Positions 38,401 to 49,300 of a DNA stretch of 64,000 nt are shown in pieces (within the stretch, counting starts at the first letter, position 1; each line of letters begins with the position of its first letter). The translations under genes and the position numbers were made by a program. Under the pieces are notes generated by a model that was given only the letters and a program-made list of their open reading frames with translations, had not been told where the DNA came from and did not search any database. The DNA lies in the NCBI RefSeq assembly GCF_001931755.2, contig NZ_CP015510.2, positions 1,054,001 through 1,118,000 on the forward strand, read 5' to 3'. The DNA is from Wolbachia endosymbiont of Folsomia candida (GTDB lineage Bacteria; Pseudomonadota; Alphaproteobacteria; Rickettsiales; Anaplasmataceae).

Positions 38401-40355
38401 TAGTTGTTGATTGTAACATTAGCTTTCTCACCTGAAATCAGACTATAAACATCACTTTCTTCATTACCTTGAGCAAAAGTGACATTTTGAGTTAGCGGTA
38501 TTACATCACTACCTTCAGAGCCAAAGATCATGTTGTTTCCTGCTAAATCTCTCACTACTCCATAGACTGTGTAGTTGCCATTAACCTGGGAAATTTCTTG
38601 GTAGCGCTGAGCAACATCATCTCTATTGGTCAAATTAATTTCTGCTTTTAAATTGAAATGTGTGGAATTTTGCTGAATGATAGGTTCAATAACACTGCCA
38701 TACTTATCGATCAGTAGATAATGATGATTATTCTCTTTATCTAAATAATTTTGAACATCAAGTGTAAATGTACCACTATTTCCACTATTACCTTGAATCT
38801 CAATTGATAACGTATTGTTTGTAGATGAATAACTAATATTTGAAGCTCTTTGTAATAATGCAGTATCAGAAAATATTACAAATCCTTTGCCTTCACCCCT
38901 TATTTCAGCATGACCAGCACTTGGTTTAATGTAAAAAGTATTGTCAGATTCATTACTTACTACCTTAGTATTTCCTGTAACTATCACCTTTCTGCAGTTA
39001 CTTACAACATCGCTATTTCCACTATTACCACCACGACTATCTATTACTATTTTATTATTCATGTTCTGACAATCAACATGTTCTGCTTCTGCCTTTCTAC
39101 CAATAAAATGATTAATATTTTCAGCAGTCATTTGGGCTTCTTGAGTGGTGACGATATTATTTTCATAAGATAATCCTTTACTTTTTAACTGGCTCACATC
39201 AAGTACATTAGTTGCATTTGCTGTGCCACCAGAAACCCTACCAAAGAAATTATCATCGGTTAAAGTAAAGACATTGCTGGTATGATTGCTGCCATATATT
39301 TTTGTTCCACCTTGGGCAATATTGAATTGATTATTATACTTACTGCTACTTACTATCAGACCATTTCCATTTACCAAACTTAAATCAAACACCATAGTTG
39401 GGTTTTCCATAGTATCATTCTTACGGCCAACTATTATAGCATTGTGACAATGATAAATAGCTGTAGAAGAATTGCTGTACAATGCAGGGCTATCGCCATA
39501 CCCACTATCCCAATGAGGGACAAGAAAATCACTATGAGGAACAGTGTACACTGGTTTTCTACCAATGAAGCTGTTGCCATATTCGTAATCACGGTGAGTA
39601 AACTGAGGAAGACAAAGCATTTCTGCTTCAGAAGAAGGAGATACTGGAACAATACGTGATAAATTTCGACCATTTCTTTCGTTACTTGGATTACTCATGC
39701 CAATAGAGCTACTGCTTGGCTCAACTACTACTGTTTTTGGTTTTGGTAATATTTCTTTGATTGCTTCTTCCAGATCCTCTTGATTATGAACATAAACATC
39801 GTTTCTTAATTTGGCACCTGTCATAGATTGCTCCATGTCATCTATCATTCTTTTAGAACGAGAATGAGTATCATCGACAAATCTAATCTCTCCAAGTCCC
39901 ATACCGTACGCAGCCACATGAGTATTGTTCTGCAGATATTCCCATGCTTGCTCAGCTAACTTATTTACTACATCTTTTCTTGCTGCAAGGTATTGAACAT
40001 CTTCAGGTGGTAATTGTAGAGCAAATGTATGCCAAAAGAGCCTAAACTCTTGATTAGTTGTTAGTTTGTACTTTTTATATTCAATTACCATACTAGTGCC
40101 ACTATAAAGCCCTTGGCCAATAATGATTCCAAGTCCAACTACAGTTCCAACTCCTGGCTTTCCAAGAGCAGTAAATGCTACACCTGTTGCAACTGATGAG
40201 CCAGAGAAAACAACTCCAGCAATACTATCTCGCCATTCTTTAGTGCCTTTTTTGCTATTGGCTAAGTCAATTGATGAACTGACTAAATCATAGATATCAA
40301 ATGGACTTGAAATCAGGCCAGCAAATCCTCTTGTTAAGAAAATACCATGTTTCAT
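35406..40355 (-). CDS. Giant toxin-like protein, second part: hydrophobic region, beta repeats, ankyrin, latrotoxin-C-like tail
   Basis: 1,649 aa from ATG 40355, which overlaps the stop of the upstream giant gene in ATGA. Parts in order: a Gly/Ala-rich hydrophobic region (about 1-90, GLISSPFDIYDLVSSS, then FTALGKPGVGTVVGLGIIIG) like the pore or translocation segment of TcdA-type toxins; a basic site RSKR (166-169); a long Asn/Ser-rich beta-repeat region (about 250-1050); about eight ankyrin repeats (about 1140-1375); a basic site RSRR (1387-1390); and a 260-residue C-terminus with GWVKGSIGGLF and LLLDVFIRKITGKKP like the latrotoxin-C domain described in the phage WO eukaryotic association module. 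A TTG start at 40373 is possible. Probably acts on the insect host; direct evidence is absent. Confidence 0.8.
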   Translation of the reverse strand: MKHGIFLTRGFAGLISSPFDIYDLVSSSIDLANSKKGTKEWRDSIAGVVFSGSSVATGVAFTALGKPGVGTVVGLGIIIGQGLYSGTSMVIEYKKYKLTTNQEFRLFWHTFALQLPPEDVQYLAARKDVVNKLAEQAWEYLQNNTHVAAYGMGLGEIRFVDDTHSRSKRMIDDMEQSMTGAKLRNDVYVHNQEDLEEAIKEILPKPKTVVVEPSSSSIGMSNPSNERNGRNLSRIVPVSPSSEAEMLCLPQFTHRDYEYGNSFIGRKPVYTVPHSDFLVPHWDSGYGDSPALYSNSSTAIYHCHNAIIVGRKNDTMENPTMVFDLSLVNGNGLIVSSSKYNNQFNIAQGGTKIYGSNHTSNVFTLTDDNFFGRVSGGTANATNVLDVSQLKSKGLSYENNIVTTQEAQMTAENINHFIGRKAEAEHVDCQNMNNKIVIDSRGGNSGNSDVVSNCRKVIVTGNTKVVSNESDNTFYIKPSAGHAEIRGEGKGFVIFSDTALLQRASNISYSSTNNTLSIEIQGNSGNSGTFTLDVQNYLDKENNHHYLLIDKYGSVIEPIIQQNSTHFNLKAEINLTNRDDVAQRYQEISQVNGNYTVYGVVRDLAGNNMIFGSEGSDVIPLTQNVTFAQGNEESDVYSLISGEKANVTINNYDEKKALDILYLPTDSIETNRVEDDLHIATGNVTANIKVENFFRNSSYRHLTIIDKDKNTFLPWPSKQSYVQLVPFFHATKGQYMFLLSAEKVQNNPEVIVDAKLDDIRFYRYGNDLMLMDDQPLIVKVENFYGNQYGNFTLNFRSKEKLSSKQLSELAKIAINYQDEIRSSYYDSFREYRMSTFNSTIYHNQKFVNGSLTTVEPDDKRVGILLLKDPADIEVSADNNDLVFAQNNATFVIKNWNETDHRISMLRFGQEDKSSIEVRKLDKFDLSEVAEIQAVINKAAQSNALDEQLEKLNGKIVNGLKYLFASNGIANGIDTYSCLGFDSMEDQQEFVAAYSTLYNKEKLKEVLQDSQVVEALTWLITKGYTNLSLKNPDKEKLNDLDQCFGAKDNFTIENRNKVSVLKFNQTIEVDLSEVSEIQHLISKYGITQLEELSDEEEFKYLLVGMDIRNGIYSCVAEKDTQKIYNPYYYEWINWNLIKDLIEEDKFDVNRKANDGNTILHEAASSHNLGSSKLDVVKYLVDEKKDDVNSKANDGRTPLHHAAFSGSLDLVKYLIDDKKADINIKSNDGKTSLHYAAYSGNLDLVKYLVEEKRVDVNTKDNYGNTLLHEAASSGNLDLVKYLIDKGADVNAKTNGNWTSLHKAAEKGHKEVSLALLDEGADINAKTNGGWTALHWAAYKGNTETVLALLNKGANVNARTDSGETALHMAEQHGRREIVDLLKNTTTHQRSRRAINTKTITSSNVSDDLEFFAAQNNATPVMEDGNHSVEEKATSSAIRTSSLINDLFGWVKGSIGGLFNSRTIESEKTSSSTAKDLPNISQVDVDGIILLLDVFIRKITGKKPISTEGKSMFLLEAQGHALNITTKFEQVLNETAVKSGISVTNLKFNQVATSSAIVGQIRNGNFSEISKTLYSSAKEASPEFKQTDKFLDRLKNNIEEVLAEKEVELLVGKQKPINVDRLPKAKPVLQEDKPKSLLSDLAIENSSARRIQ

Positions 40356-43300
40356 CTGTTTAATAATTTGCAATGAGCAATATCATATAACCCTTTAGCC
40401 ATACTGATTCTACCAGCAGCGTTGGTGAGTCTATTTGGCCAGTGTTTAGTATTTGCAACTTCAAGATAGTAAGGAAGAGCTTTAATTGACTGTTCAATTG
40501 GTCCTTTCAAAATTTTATTCAATTGATAAGAATCTAACATTTGGCCATCTTCAGAGAGAACTAAATCCTTAACCGTTTTAGCATCTTTAATTTCTCCAAT
40601 TGATCCATCAAAAGAAAGAGTAGAAGTCTTTTGTACTAAGCCTTGTATTATTTCCTTCTTATTACCTTTAAGGCTTTGCAGATACTCACGAGCTGTGATC
40701 TTTATTTTTCCTGAATTTAAATTTTCTGCCAAATCTTCACTACTCATTTCAGAATTAATAAGTACAGAGGCACTACCATCTGAATACAATTTAGCTCCCA
40801 TGTCATACAATGTTACTCGAGATATCTTCTCACCATCAACATCGATCAAACCATGCTCTTGATCTTGTAGAGAAAGAAGATGACGTTCGGTTTGTATTGG
40901 TCTTTCTAAGATTTCTTTTTGCTCAGTTGTTAATGCATTATTCGCTTCTGTAACATCAAAATGTTCTACTAAAAATCCTTCTTCAGCCAGCGCGTATCCA
41001 GCATATGCTACTCCTTTTTTTACAACCTTCATTAGTTGATCAACACTCTTTAAATCAGACACCAGCGCAACGTTACTATCAAAATATGTGTAAGTGTCAC
41101 CAGTGCGGTAAATTGCAACTACGTGATTACTGGTCACTAAATGAATAGCAAAGTCTTCAGTAAGTCCACTTACATAATGAGATAGATCATCAAGTGTTTT
41201 ATAGCTTTTGATATGGCTAAGAGTTGAAGGTAAGCTACTTGTAGGTGAGGTTAATTCCTGTTCAGCATTATCAAGTAATCGACTTAATGCAAAGATCTCT
41301 TTCTCTTCCCTCTCAGATATCTGCTTTCCTTGTGCCAATCGCTCATATAGTTCTACTGAAATTTTCAGGTTGTTTAGGAATAATTTATGTGCCCTTCCAT
41401 AATCCTCTATACCTCCAAAAAATAAACCCTGTGATACCATTCGGGTTATTCCTGCACATTTACCATCAATCTTGACATTTCTACTTTCGAATGACGGTAA
41501 GTATAGTCCTTGTTTTACTGCTTTTACCTTAGCATCAGAAAGATGATTACTTATATACTTATCTAAATATAAGAATGCTTTTTGTTGGACTTTATAATAT
41601 TGTACATGCGCACGGTAATTGGTAATATCGAAAAATATAGAATCTTCACCTCCAGGAATGCCTTGTTCACCATCTCTTTTCTTCTGCACATAATCTTTCA
41701 TTATTCGTAATTGCTTTGCAATCGGAGGAATTGACAATAATAACGATATACTTCTAGATCCTATCGAATGAATGGGCTTAGCATTAATATCTCTCAGTAC
41801 CAATTTATTATTGTATTCAAATGCTGTAGAGATTGTCACTGGTGTGAATCGTGCACCTATAAAGTTACAGACATTACAAAACTTAATAATATAACCGATA
41901 AACTGTTCTGCATATCCTCCTTTAAAATCTGCTTTGATAAAATTCAGGACATTAGCAATGTTAGAAAAATTAATCACTGCATTAGTGCTTGCCCTATTAT
42001 CTACTAAATATTTTATAACTTTTGCACTATTAAAAAATGCAGCACCATGCAGAGGTGTTAAACTATCCTTTTCACCAACATTTACACTTAATCCTCTTTC
42101 TACTAAAAGCTTAACCATGTCTAAATTATCATATACTGCAGCAGCGTGTAATGGTGTGATATGAAGCATTCCAAGAACTTTTTTTTCATCGCAATCAATC
42201 TTTATTTCTTTCTGTTCCAATAAGTACTTAACTACTTCATAGTTATTTTGAATAGCACTAGCAAATAAAGGTGTAACTCCAAATATATTGACAGTATTAA
42301 TATTTGCTTTTTTGTTTATAAGGAATTGAACAGTGTCAAGCATACCATGAAAAGCAGCTGTTTCCAATAATGTAGTACCTTTCTTATCTGCGGCATTAAT
42401 AAGGGCAAGTTCTTCTTTGTTCTCGCTAAACTTGTTAATAAGATATTCTAAAACTTTAGTGTGACCACTTTTAGCAGCAGAATGTAATACTGTCCAACCT
42501 GATATGTCGCTGACTTCTAAAATAGAGAATTTATCATTGCTCTTTTTTACAAGAAATTTTACAATATCCAAGTAACCCTCAGAAGCAGCCAAATGTAATG
42601 GTGTAAAACCATCATAAGCAGAACTATTAATATCAGCACCATTTTCTATAAGCAATTCTACAACTTTCAGATGACCATTGTTAGCAGCTAAGTGTAAAGG
42701 ACCACGTTTTCCTTCCTTTGCTGGATTAGTTATTCTTATTCTCTCTTCTTCTGATTTATTCTCTAGTATCTTTTTAATAACTCCTATCTTACCTAACGAT
42801 GCAACAATAGACAACACGTTCTCACCAGTTTTGTCCAGCAATTTAGCAATTTCTTCATGACCTTCATTAATAGCTATATACAATGGATCTCTACCTATGC
42901 TATCTTTAGCATTAACATTTGCACCTTTATCAACAAGAAATTTTACAACATCTTTATTGCCTCCATAAACAGCACCATGCAATACTGTCCAACCTGAAGC
43001 CATCCATGAAGAAGCAGCAGCACTATTGACATGAATACTTGCACCACTATCTATAAGCAATTCTACAACTTTCATATGACCATTCTCAGCAGCTCTATAT
43101 AAAGGAGTCCTACCATAGGTATCTTTACTGTCAATATCATAAACATATGAAAATAACTTTCGTACTTTATTAAAGTAACCATCATATTTTATGTGTTTTA
43201 ATATAGCTTTTGTTGCTTCATAATTACCACTATCAGCAAATAAGTGCAGTGGTGTACTCTTGCTTTCACCATACACTGAACTAAAATAAAAATTATCAAT

Positions 43301-46300
43301 TAATTTGCCATACTTACTCGAATAATCCCATACGGATGTAACATGACTTATAGCTACATAACTATCATTTATTAATTCTAAAGCTTTTCTTAAAGTTTCC
43401 TCTTCCTTATCTTCTAACTTCAACCTTGTTATTTGTTGCACTAGCCTATGTATGTTCAGCTTTCCGCCATCTAAATTAGCCATAGAATATTGATCGAGCA
43501 ATAGAGCAGCTTCATTCCGTGCATCTTCATCACTTATCAATTTTGAAAATATCTCTTCCATTGGAATTTTGTCAGGAGCAAGATAAGCCATAACTTCTAA
43601 CATTTCCAAAGCTTGCGTTCCACCACGTGTTCTTTTCTGCTTTATTTTATCAGTTGTAATTTGCCAAGTTGTAAGTACTGTTTCAGTGTAGCGGTCATGT
43701 GTTTCGCCTGATGCTTTCCCTAGTAATTCACTTGCACTTTTCTTCTCATTGAACTTGTCCAAATAACTGCCTATTGTAAACCCTTCTTTACCTAACTTCT
43801 TTGACTCATCATCCTCTTTTTTAATGTACGATACTGCTTGTTGTAATGCTAAAGGAAGATATTGCAACTCTTTTGCTAGATTTTTGATCTCGCTTTCTTG
43901 TAATCCAGCCTCTATCTTAAGTGCTTTTCTAATGAATTCTACTGCTTCTTCTTTAGTAAATACACCTAATTGTAATTGTGCTATACTTGTTCCCCATTCT
44001 TGATCACGTGAAGTTATAAGAACAGAAGGCTTATTAGGACCAGATGGTAAAAACTTATCTATGCCTTCGTCTCCTTCTTTAACAGCTTTATATTTTCCAG
44101 CGTTGTCAAAAACAAAAAGACTTTTCCTATGCCTTTTAACAAAAAAACTATATACATCTTTGACAATAAGTTTTATTTCTTTTTCCTTACCATTCTCATC
44201 TGTAGTACTGATTCCTAACTTATCTTTAGCTAATCTACGCAAAGACTCTGCAATAGTTAAGTAGTTATCAGCATTTATCCAGACAACATTATCATCATAG
44301 TCTTTACTATGCTCACTGATATATTTTCTTGCTAACTCACTTTTACCTATACCACCAAGACCGGTTACAGAAGCCATCTGTGATATTACTAGCTGACCTC
44401 CATTTTGTAATGCTCTATGTAATTCCTGTAATTTTTCAGTTCTTCCAGTAAATAAAGGCACAGGATCTTTCACATCAAACCAAATTGAAACCTTTGCTGA
44501 CTCTTGAAAAAATTTATTGTCTTCTGTCAGGTAATCATTTCCATCTTTCCACCATCTTTCTACTTTACTTTTAACATCAGCAAAGGTTGCATCAATGTCA
44601 TTTTGCTCTACTTTATAGACTGACTGTATTTTTTGCCTCAGGATTTGACTCAACTGACTTTCACTAGGCTGACCAAAAAAAAGCTTTAGCTTACTTAAAA
44701 ACTCCTCAACCTCATTTTCAGTAACAAGATCACTTGGTAATAGAAGGTTTGAATCTCCATCTTTAACTCCAAATTTATCAGAAAATTTTATAACTTTACC
44801 CTGTAACTCTTGCTTTAACTCATCCCCTTGCTTATTAAAAACTTTTCCTGTTTCTTCAAAAAAGATTCTTCTAAACTCTTTATCTTCTGAAGATAGATTT
44901 TCGTTATCATCTAAAAAATTATTATTCAATTTACCTTCTTTTATGCTTGTCTTATCAATCACTTTTTCTGCAAGTGCAATATGATAGCTCTTGAAAATAT
45001 CTTTTTGCATATCTATTCCCTTTCCAGACGAAATAGCTGTAACTAGCTCTTTTGCTAACCTTCTACAATCTGATGCATTTTCTAAAACGCTCAATATCTC
45101 TTCTTTTCTACCACTATTAAATTCAAGTTGGTAATATTTACTTTGCAAATCTAACGTTCTTAAAAAATCGCTCTCATTTATATCTGCCTCTTTAATACTA
45201 CTATCAGTGTTACTAAAAGTAGAAAGAGCGTTAGTGTAAATAATAAAATTAGAGTCCTCAAACTTACTTCCAAATATTGGATCTATTCCTTCTTCTGAAA
45301 ATTGTTGTTTAATCTTACGGTAAGAAGTAAAGTACTTCTTTAATAGAAAGTCACCCTTATCTAATTTTGACAATAGTTTATCAACAGTAATTTTTCCCTT
45401 TTCGGGATTTTCTCTATGTTTAGCTTGCAAGAAAATAATCTTTGATTTTTCTACTTCGTTCTCGTTATACTTATACTTAAAGACCACATCATCAAAATCT
45501 CCTGCTTCTGCCATGTTTGTGTCTAAGTAAAAGCCTTCTATTTTCCCATCTTTTTTTTGTTTTACTCCTTGTAGCAGAAATAACATTGATAGCTCTATTT
45601 CATAAAGCTGACCACTAATACCAGAGGTCCCTTTTCTTCTATTTGTTGACCGCTGCTCTATTTGATTAGATGATTCTGCTTGATTACGACTGGAAAACTT
45701 TAACTGAGGATCAACAACTAAATCCTGTTCTATAGACGCTTGCTGCACAGAAGATCTTACTTGAGTTAACCTATCAACAACATCGTTTCTTTCAAAAAGC
45801 CTCGCAACATCTAATGGAGTTTGTTTAAGACGATTCTTAATATTAACATCTGCTTCTTGATTTAAGAGTAATTGAACAATCTCCTTATTATCATATTGAG
45901 CTGCAAAATGTAATACTGTCCAGCCTTCACTGTCTTTATAATTAACATTATCTATTCCCAAATTAAGATAAGTTCTAGCTTTCTGTTGTTCATTGCTACT
46001 GATAGCTTCAATTAACTTCTGTGCTTTTACTAAGCCAAAGTTATAATGTGATTCTCCATTATTGAATAATTGTATTTGGTCATTAGTATTATCATAATTG
46101 ATAGAATGTTTAGTGCCATCAGAAAATACTAGTATATTACTATGTAACACTTGACTCATCGCTTGTATTTCATGATTACCACCCCAAGCTCTAGAGTCAC
46201 GCATATACTCTACATATGTTTCAAATTTAAATTTCTTAACTTTATTTTGGTCTGGTATCTTATCAAGCTCGCTATCAATCTCTTGTACTGTAGCTTCATT

Positions 46301-49300
46301 TAAAGTAGCAGGTTTGAGCTTACTGATATCAATGTTATATTCGCTAATTTCGGTGCTAAACTCACTACGAAACCTTCCTTGAAATGTACCACCGACAACA
46401 TAGTCTTCATTTTTACTATAAAGAAAATCGTGAATAGTGATAGATTCCTCAAATTTGCTTTGGTGTGAAGATATCTCATCTATTACTCTATTGCGAAATT
46501 TTTCTGTTACTAATCTTCTTAGCGTTTCATCATTACGAATAGCCGCACTATTTGAAGATGGATCATAGGCTTTAATTAAATTTTGTACTTGCGTTAGTTC
46601 TTGAGACTGTGTATTTCCAAATAATCTCTCAAATCTTTCTTGAAAGGCATTGTCATCATATTTTACAGGAGTGAAATAAGCTAAAGCAGCAGCCCAAAAT
46701 AAACAACTCCCATCTGCTGGTACATTAATTCTTGTGAATAATTCTGCATTAAATGATTCTATTTTACTAGACGATATTTCTTGATTACCCGCTTGACTGG
46801 CTTCTAAATAAGCATTATCAACCAAGCTTGATTGCCTATGCCTTTCAAAAATATTGATAGTCTCTTGATCTTTAGCTAGCTCCAGCGGTGTTTTATTTTC
46901 GTTATTTCGAGCATCAATATCTGCACTCTTTGCAATTAAAGCTTCAATAACCTTCAAATGACCTTTCCCTGCGGCCAAATGTAGCGGTGTATTACCTTTG
47001 ATTGTTTTAGCATTAATGTTTATTTCACCATTTTCTAGTAGTTTATTAACCACGTTCACATGATCATTTAAAAAAGCAGCCCAGTGCAATGATATAAAAC
47101 CATCTTTATCCTGAGCATTAACATTAGCACCTTTTTCTAATAAAGCTTCAATGATACCCAAATGACCGTTTTTTGCAGCCAGGTGTAATGCTGTATTTTT
47201 ATACTCAGTTTCAACTTCAATCTCAGCACCTTTATCTAGTAGGGAATTCACGACTTCAAGATAACCACCTTGTGCAGCTAAATGTAACGGTGTAAACTCA
47301 TGTTTAGTCTTAGAATTAATTTCAGCTCTTTTACCCAGTAAAACATTCACAACTGCTAGATGACCATTTTGTGCTGCTAGGTGTAATGGGGTAAATTTAT
47401 ATTGAGGACTAGTTTCATCATTAACGTTAGCCTTATTATCTAATAAAACATTAACAATTCCTAGATGACCATTTTTTGCAGCTATATGCAAAGGTCTATT
47501 GTCAATTCTGTCACGGGTATCTACATTAGCTTTTTTGCTTATTAGCAACCTTACTATTTCTTCATTACCACCTTGCGCTGCATAATGTAAAGGTGTCTTT
47601 TTATTCTCATCTCTTGTATTAATGACCTTACGAAGTTTATTAGGATCTTTTATTTTGCTTAATATTGTGTTAACAATTTCATCATTGCTACTTCCAGCAA
47701 TCAAGTGAAAATACCTGGTGCTTCTATTCTTAACGTCATTAATCACATCATTAACAATAAAATCTTCTACCAACTTATCGTACTGCTTTGCATAACTCCA
47801 AGCTGATATGATGTGAGGTGTGTAACTTTCTATACTATCATGACTTACCATTTGCTTTTTAAGTAACCCAAGAGTTTTTTCTAAAGTTTTTTCTTCTGCA
47901 TTCTTACTTTTTAAATCGAATACTATTACTTGTTGTGTTAACCTATGAATATTTAATTGATCTTGTCCTAAGTTAATTGCAGAATACTGGTCTAGTAAGT
48001 TGACAGCACGGTTTAATTTCCCTTGTGCTCTAATGTTTTTTATCTCAGGATTATTTTCTTGTATGCTGTTTAGTGCTAATTCTAAAAATGTTTTTTTGGG
48101 AATATTATCAGGAGCAAGATAAGCCATTATATCTAAAATCTCTCTAGATAGTTCACTTTCTTCATTTGTTGATTGTTCTATCTTAGCAACTGTAATTTTA
48201 AAAGTTGCAAAAATTGTTTTGTCGTAGCTTAAGCCTGACTGATCAAGTAAAGATTTTACTTCCTCTTCGGATTTTTCATATATTTTCACATAGTCGCTAA
48301 TCTCGAAATTTGATTTTTTGATATATGCTACTGTGTGCTGTAGAGCTAAGGGTAAGTATCCTAGGGTTTTTCCCAATTTTTCTACATCTCGATCCTGTAA
48401 GGCATTTTCACCCAATGCTTGTTTGATAAAAAGTTTATACTCACTCTCAGAAAAAACTTTCAGGTCTATCTTTTGCTCACTAAACAGCTCACGATTACGA
48501 GAAGTAAGTAAAATGTACGGTTTGTGTTCACTTTTAGGCAAAAATTCCCCAATATCATCTTTTTCAACATTATCAAAAATGAAAAGACTTTTTTTGTCAG
48601 CAAAGTATTTATATACGTCTTCAACAATAGATCCTAAACTCCTCTCTTCTTCATCTATATCTTTGATGTTAATTTTTAATTTCTCTTTAGCTAATTTATG
48701 AAATGACACTTTCAACGTTTCATCTGTTTCAGCATTGATCCATATAACATTGCCATCATAGTATTTACCAAACCTCTGAATATACCTTTTTGCTACTTCA
48801 CTTTTACCTACTCCACCTAAACCAGTAATAGAGGTTATATGAGATGTTTCTTGATCACTTTTACGTAGTATTGCTTTATGTAAATTCCTTAACTCTTCTT
48901 TTCTTCCAACAAATGAATTTATCGGTCTCTTAACATCAAACGAAATACCCTCTCTAGTATTTCTAAGCAACTCAATAATATCTGATCTACTGCTTTCAGT
49001 TGCTATATCTAAAGGCGTTTTCTCATTTTTGTCTTTTGCATTGACATTAGCATTATTTTTAACAAGATGCTCAACAATAAGAAAATTACCCTTTTCAACA
49101 GCTTGGAGCAGTGGTGTTCTATCGTTAGCATCTTTAATGTCAATAGTCTTTTCATCAGCTTCTTCTGCAAGGAATTTAACAATCTCTTCCTTACCTTGTT
49201 GAACTGCATTGTATAACGGAGTTTTCCCATCTTTATCTTTGATACTAATATCGGCTCCGTTATCTATGAGGTATTGAGCAACTTCTAATTTAGCTCCTTT

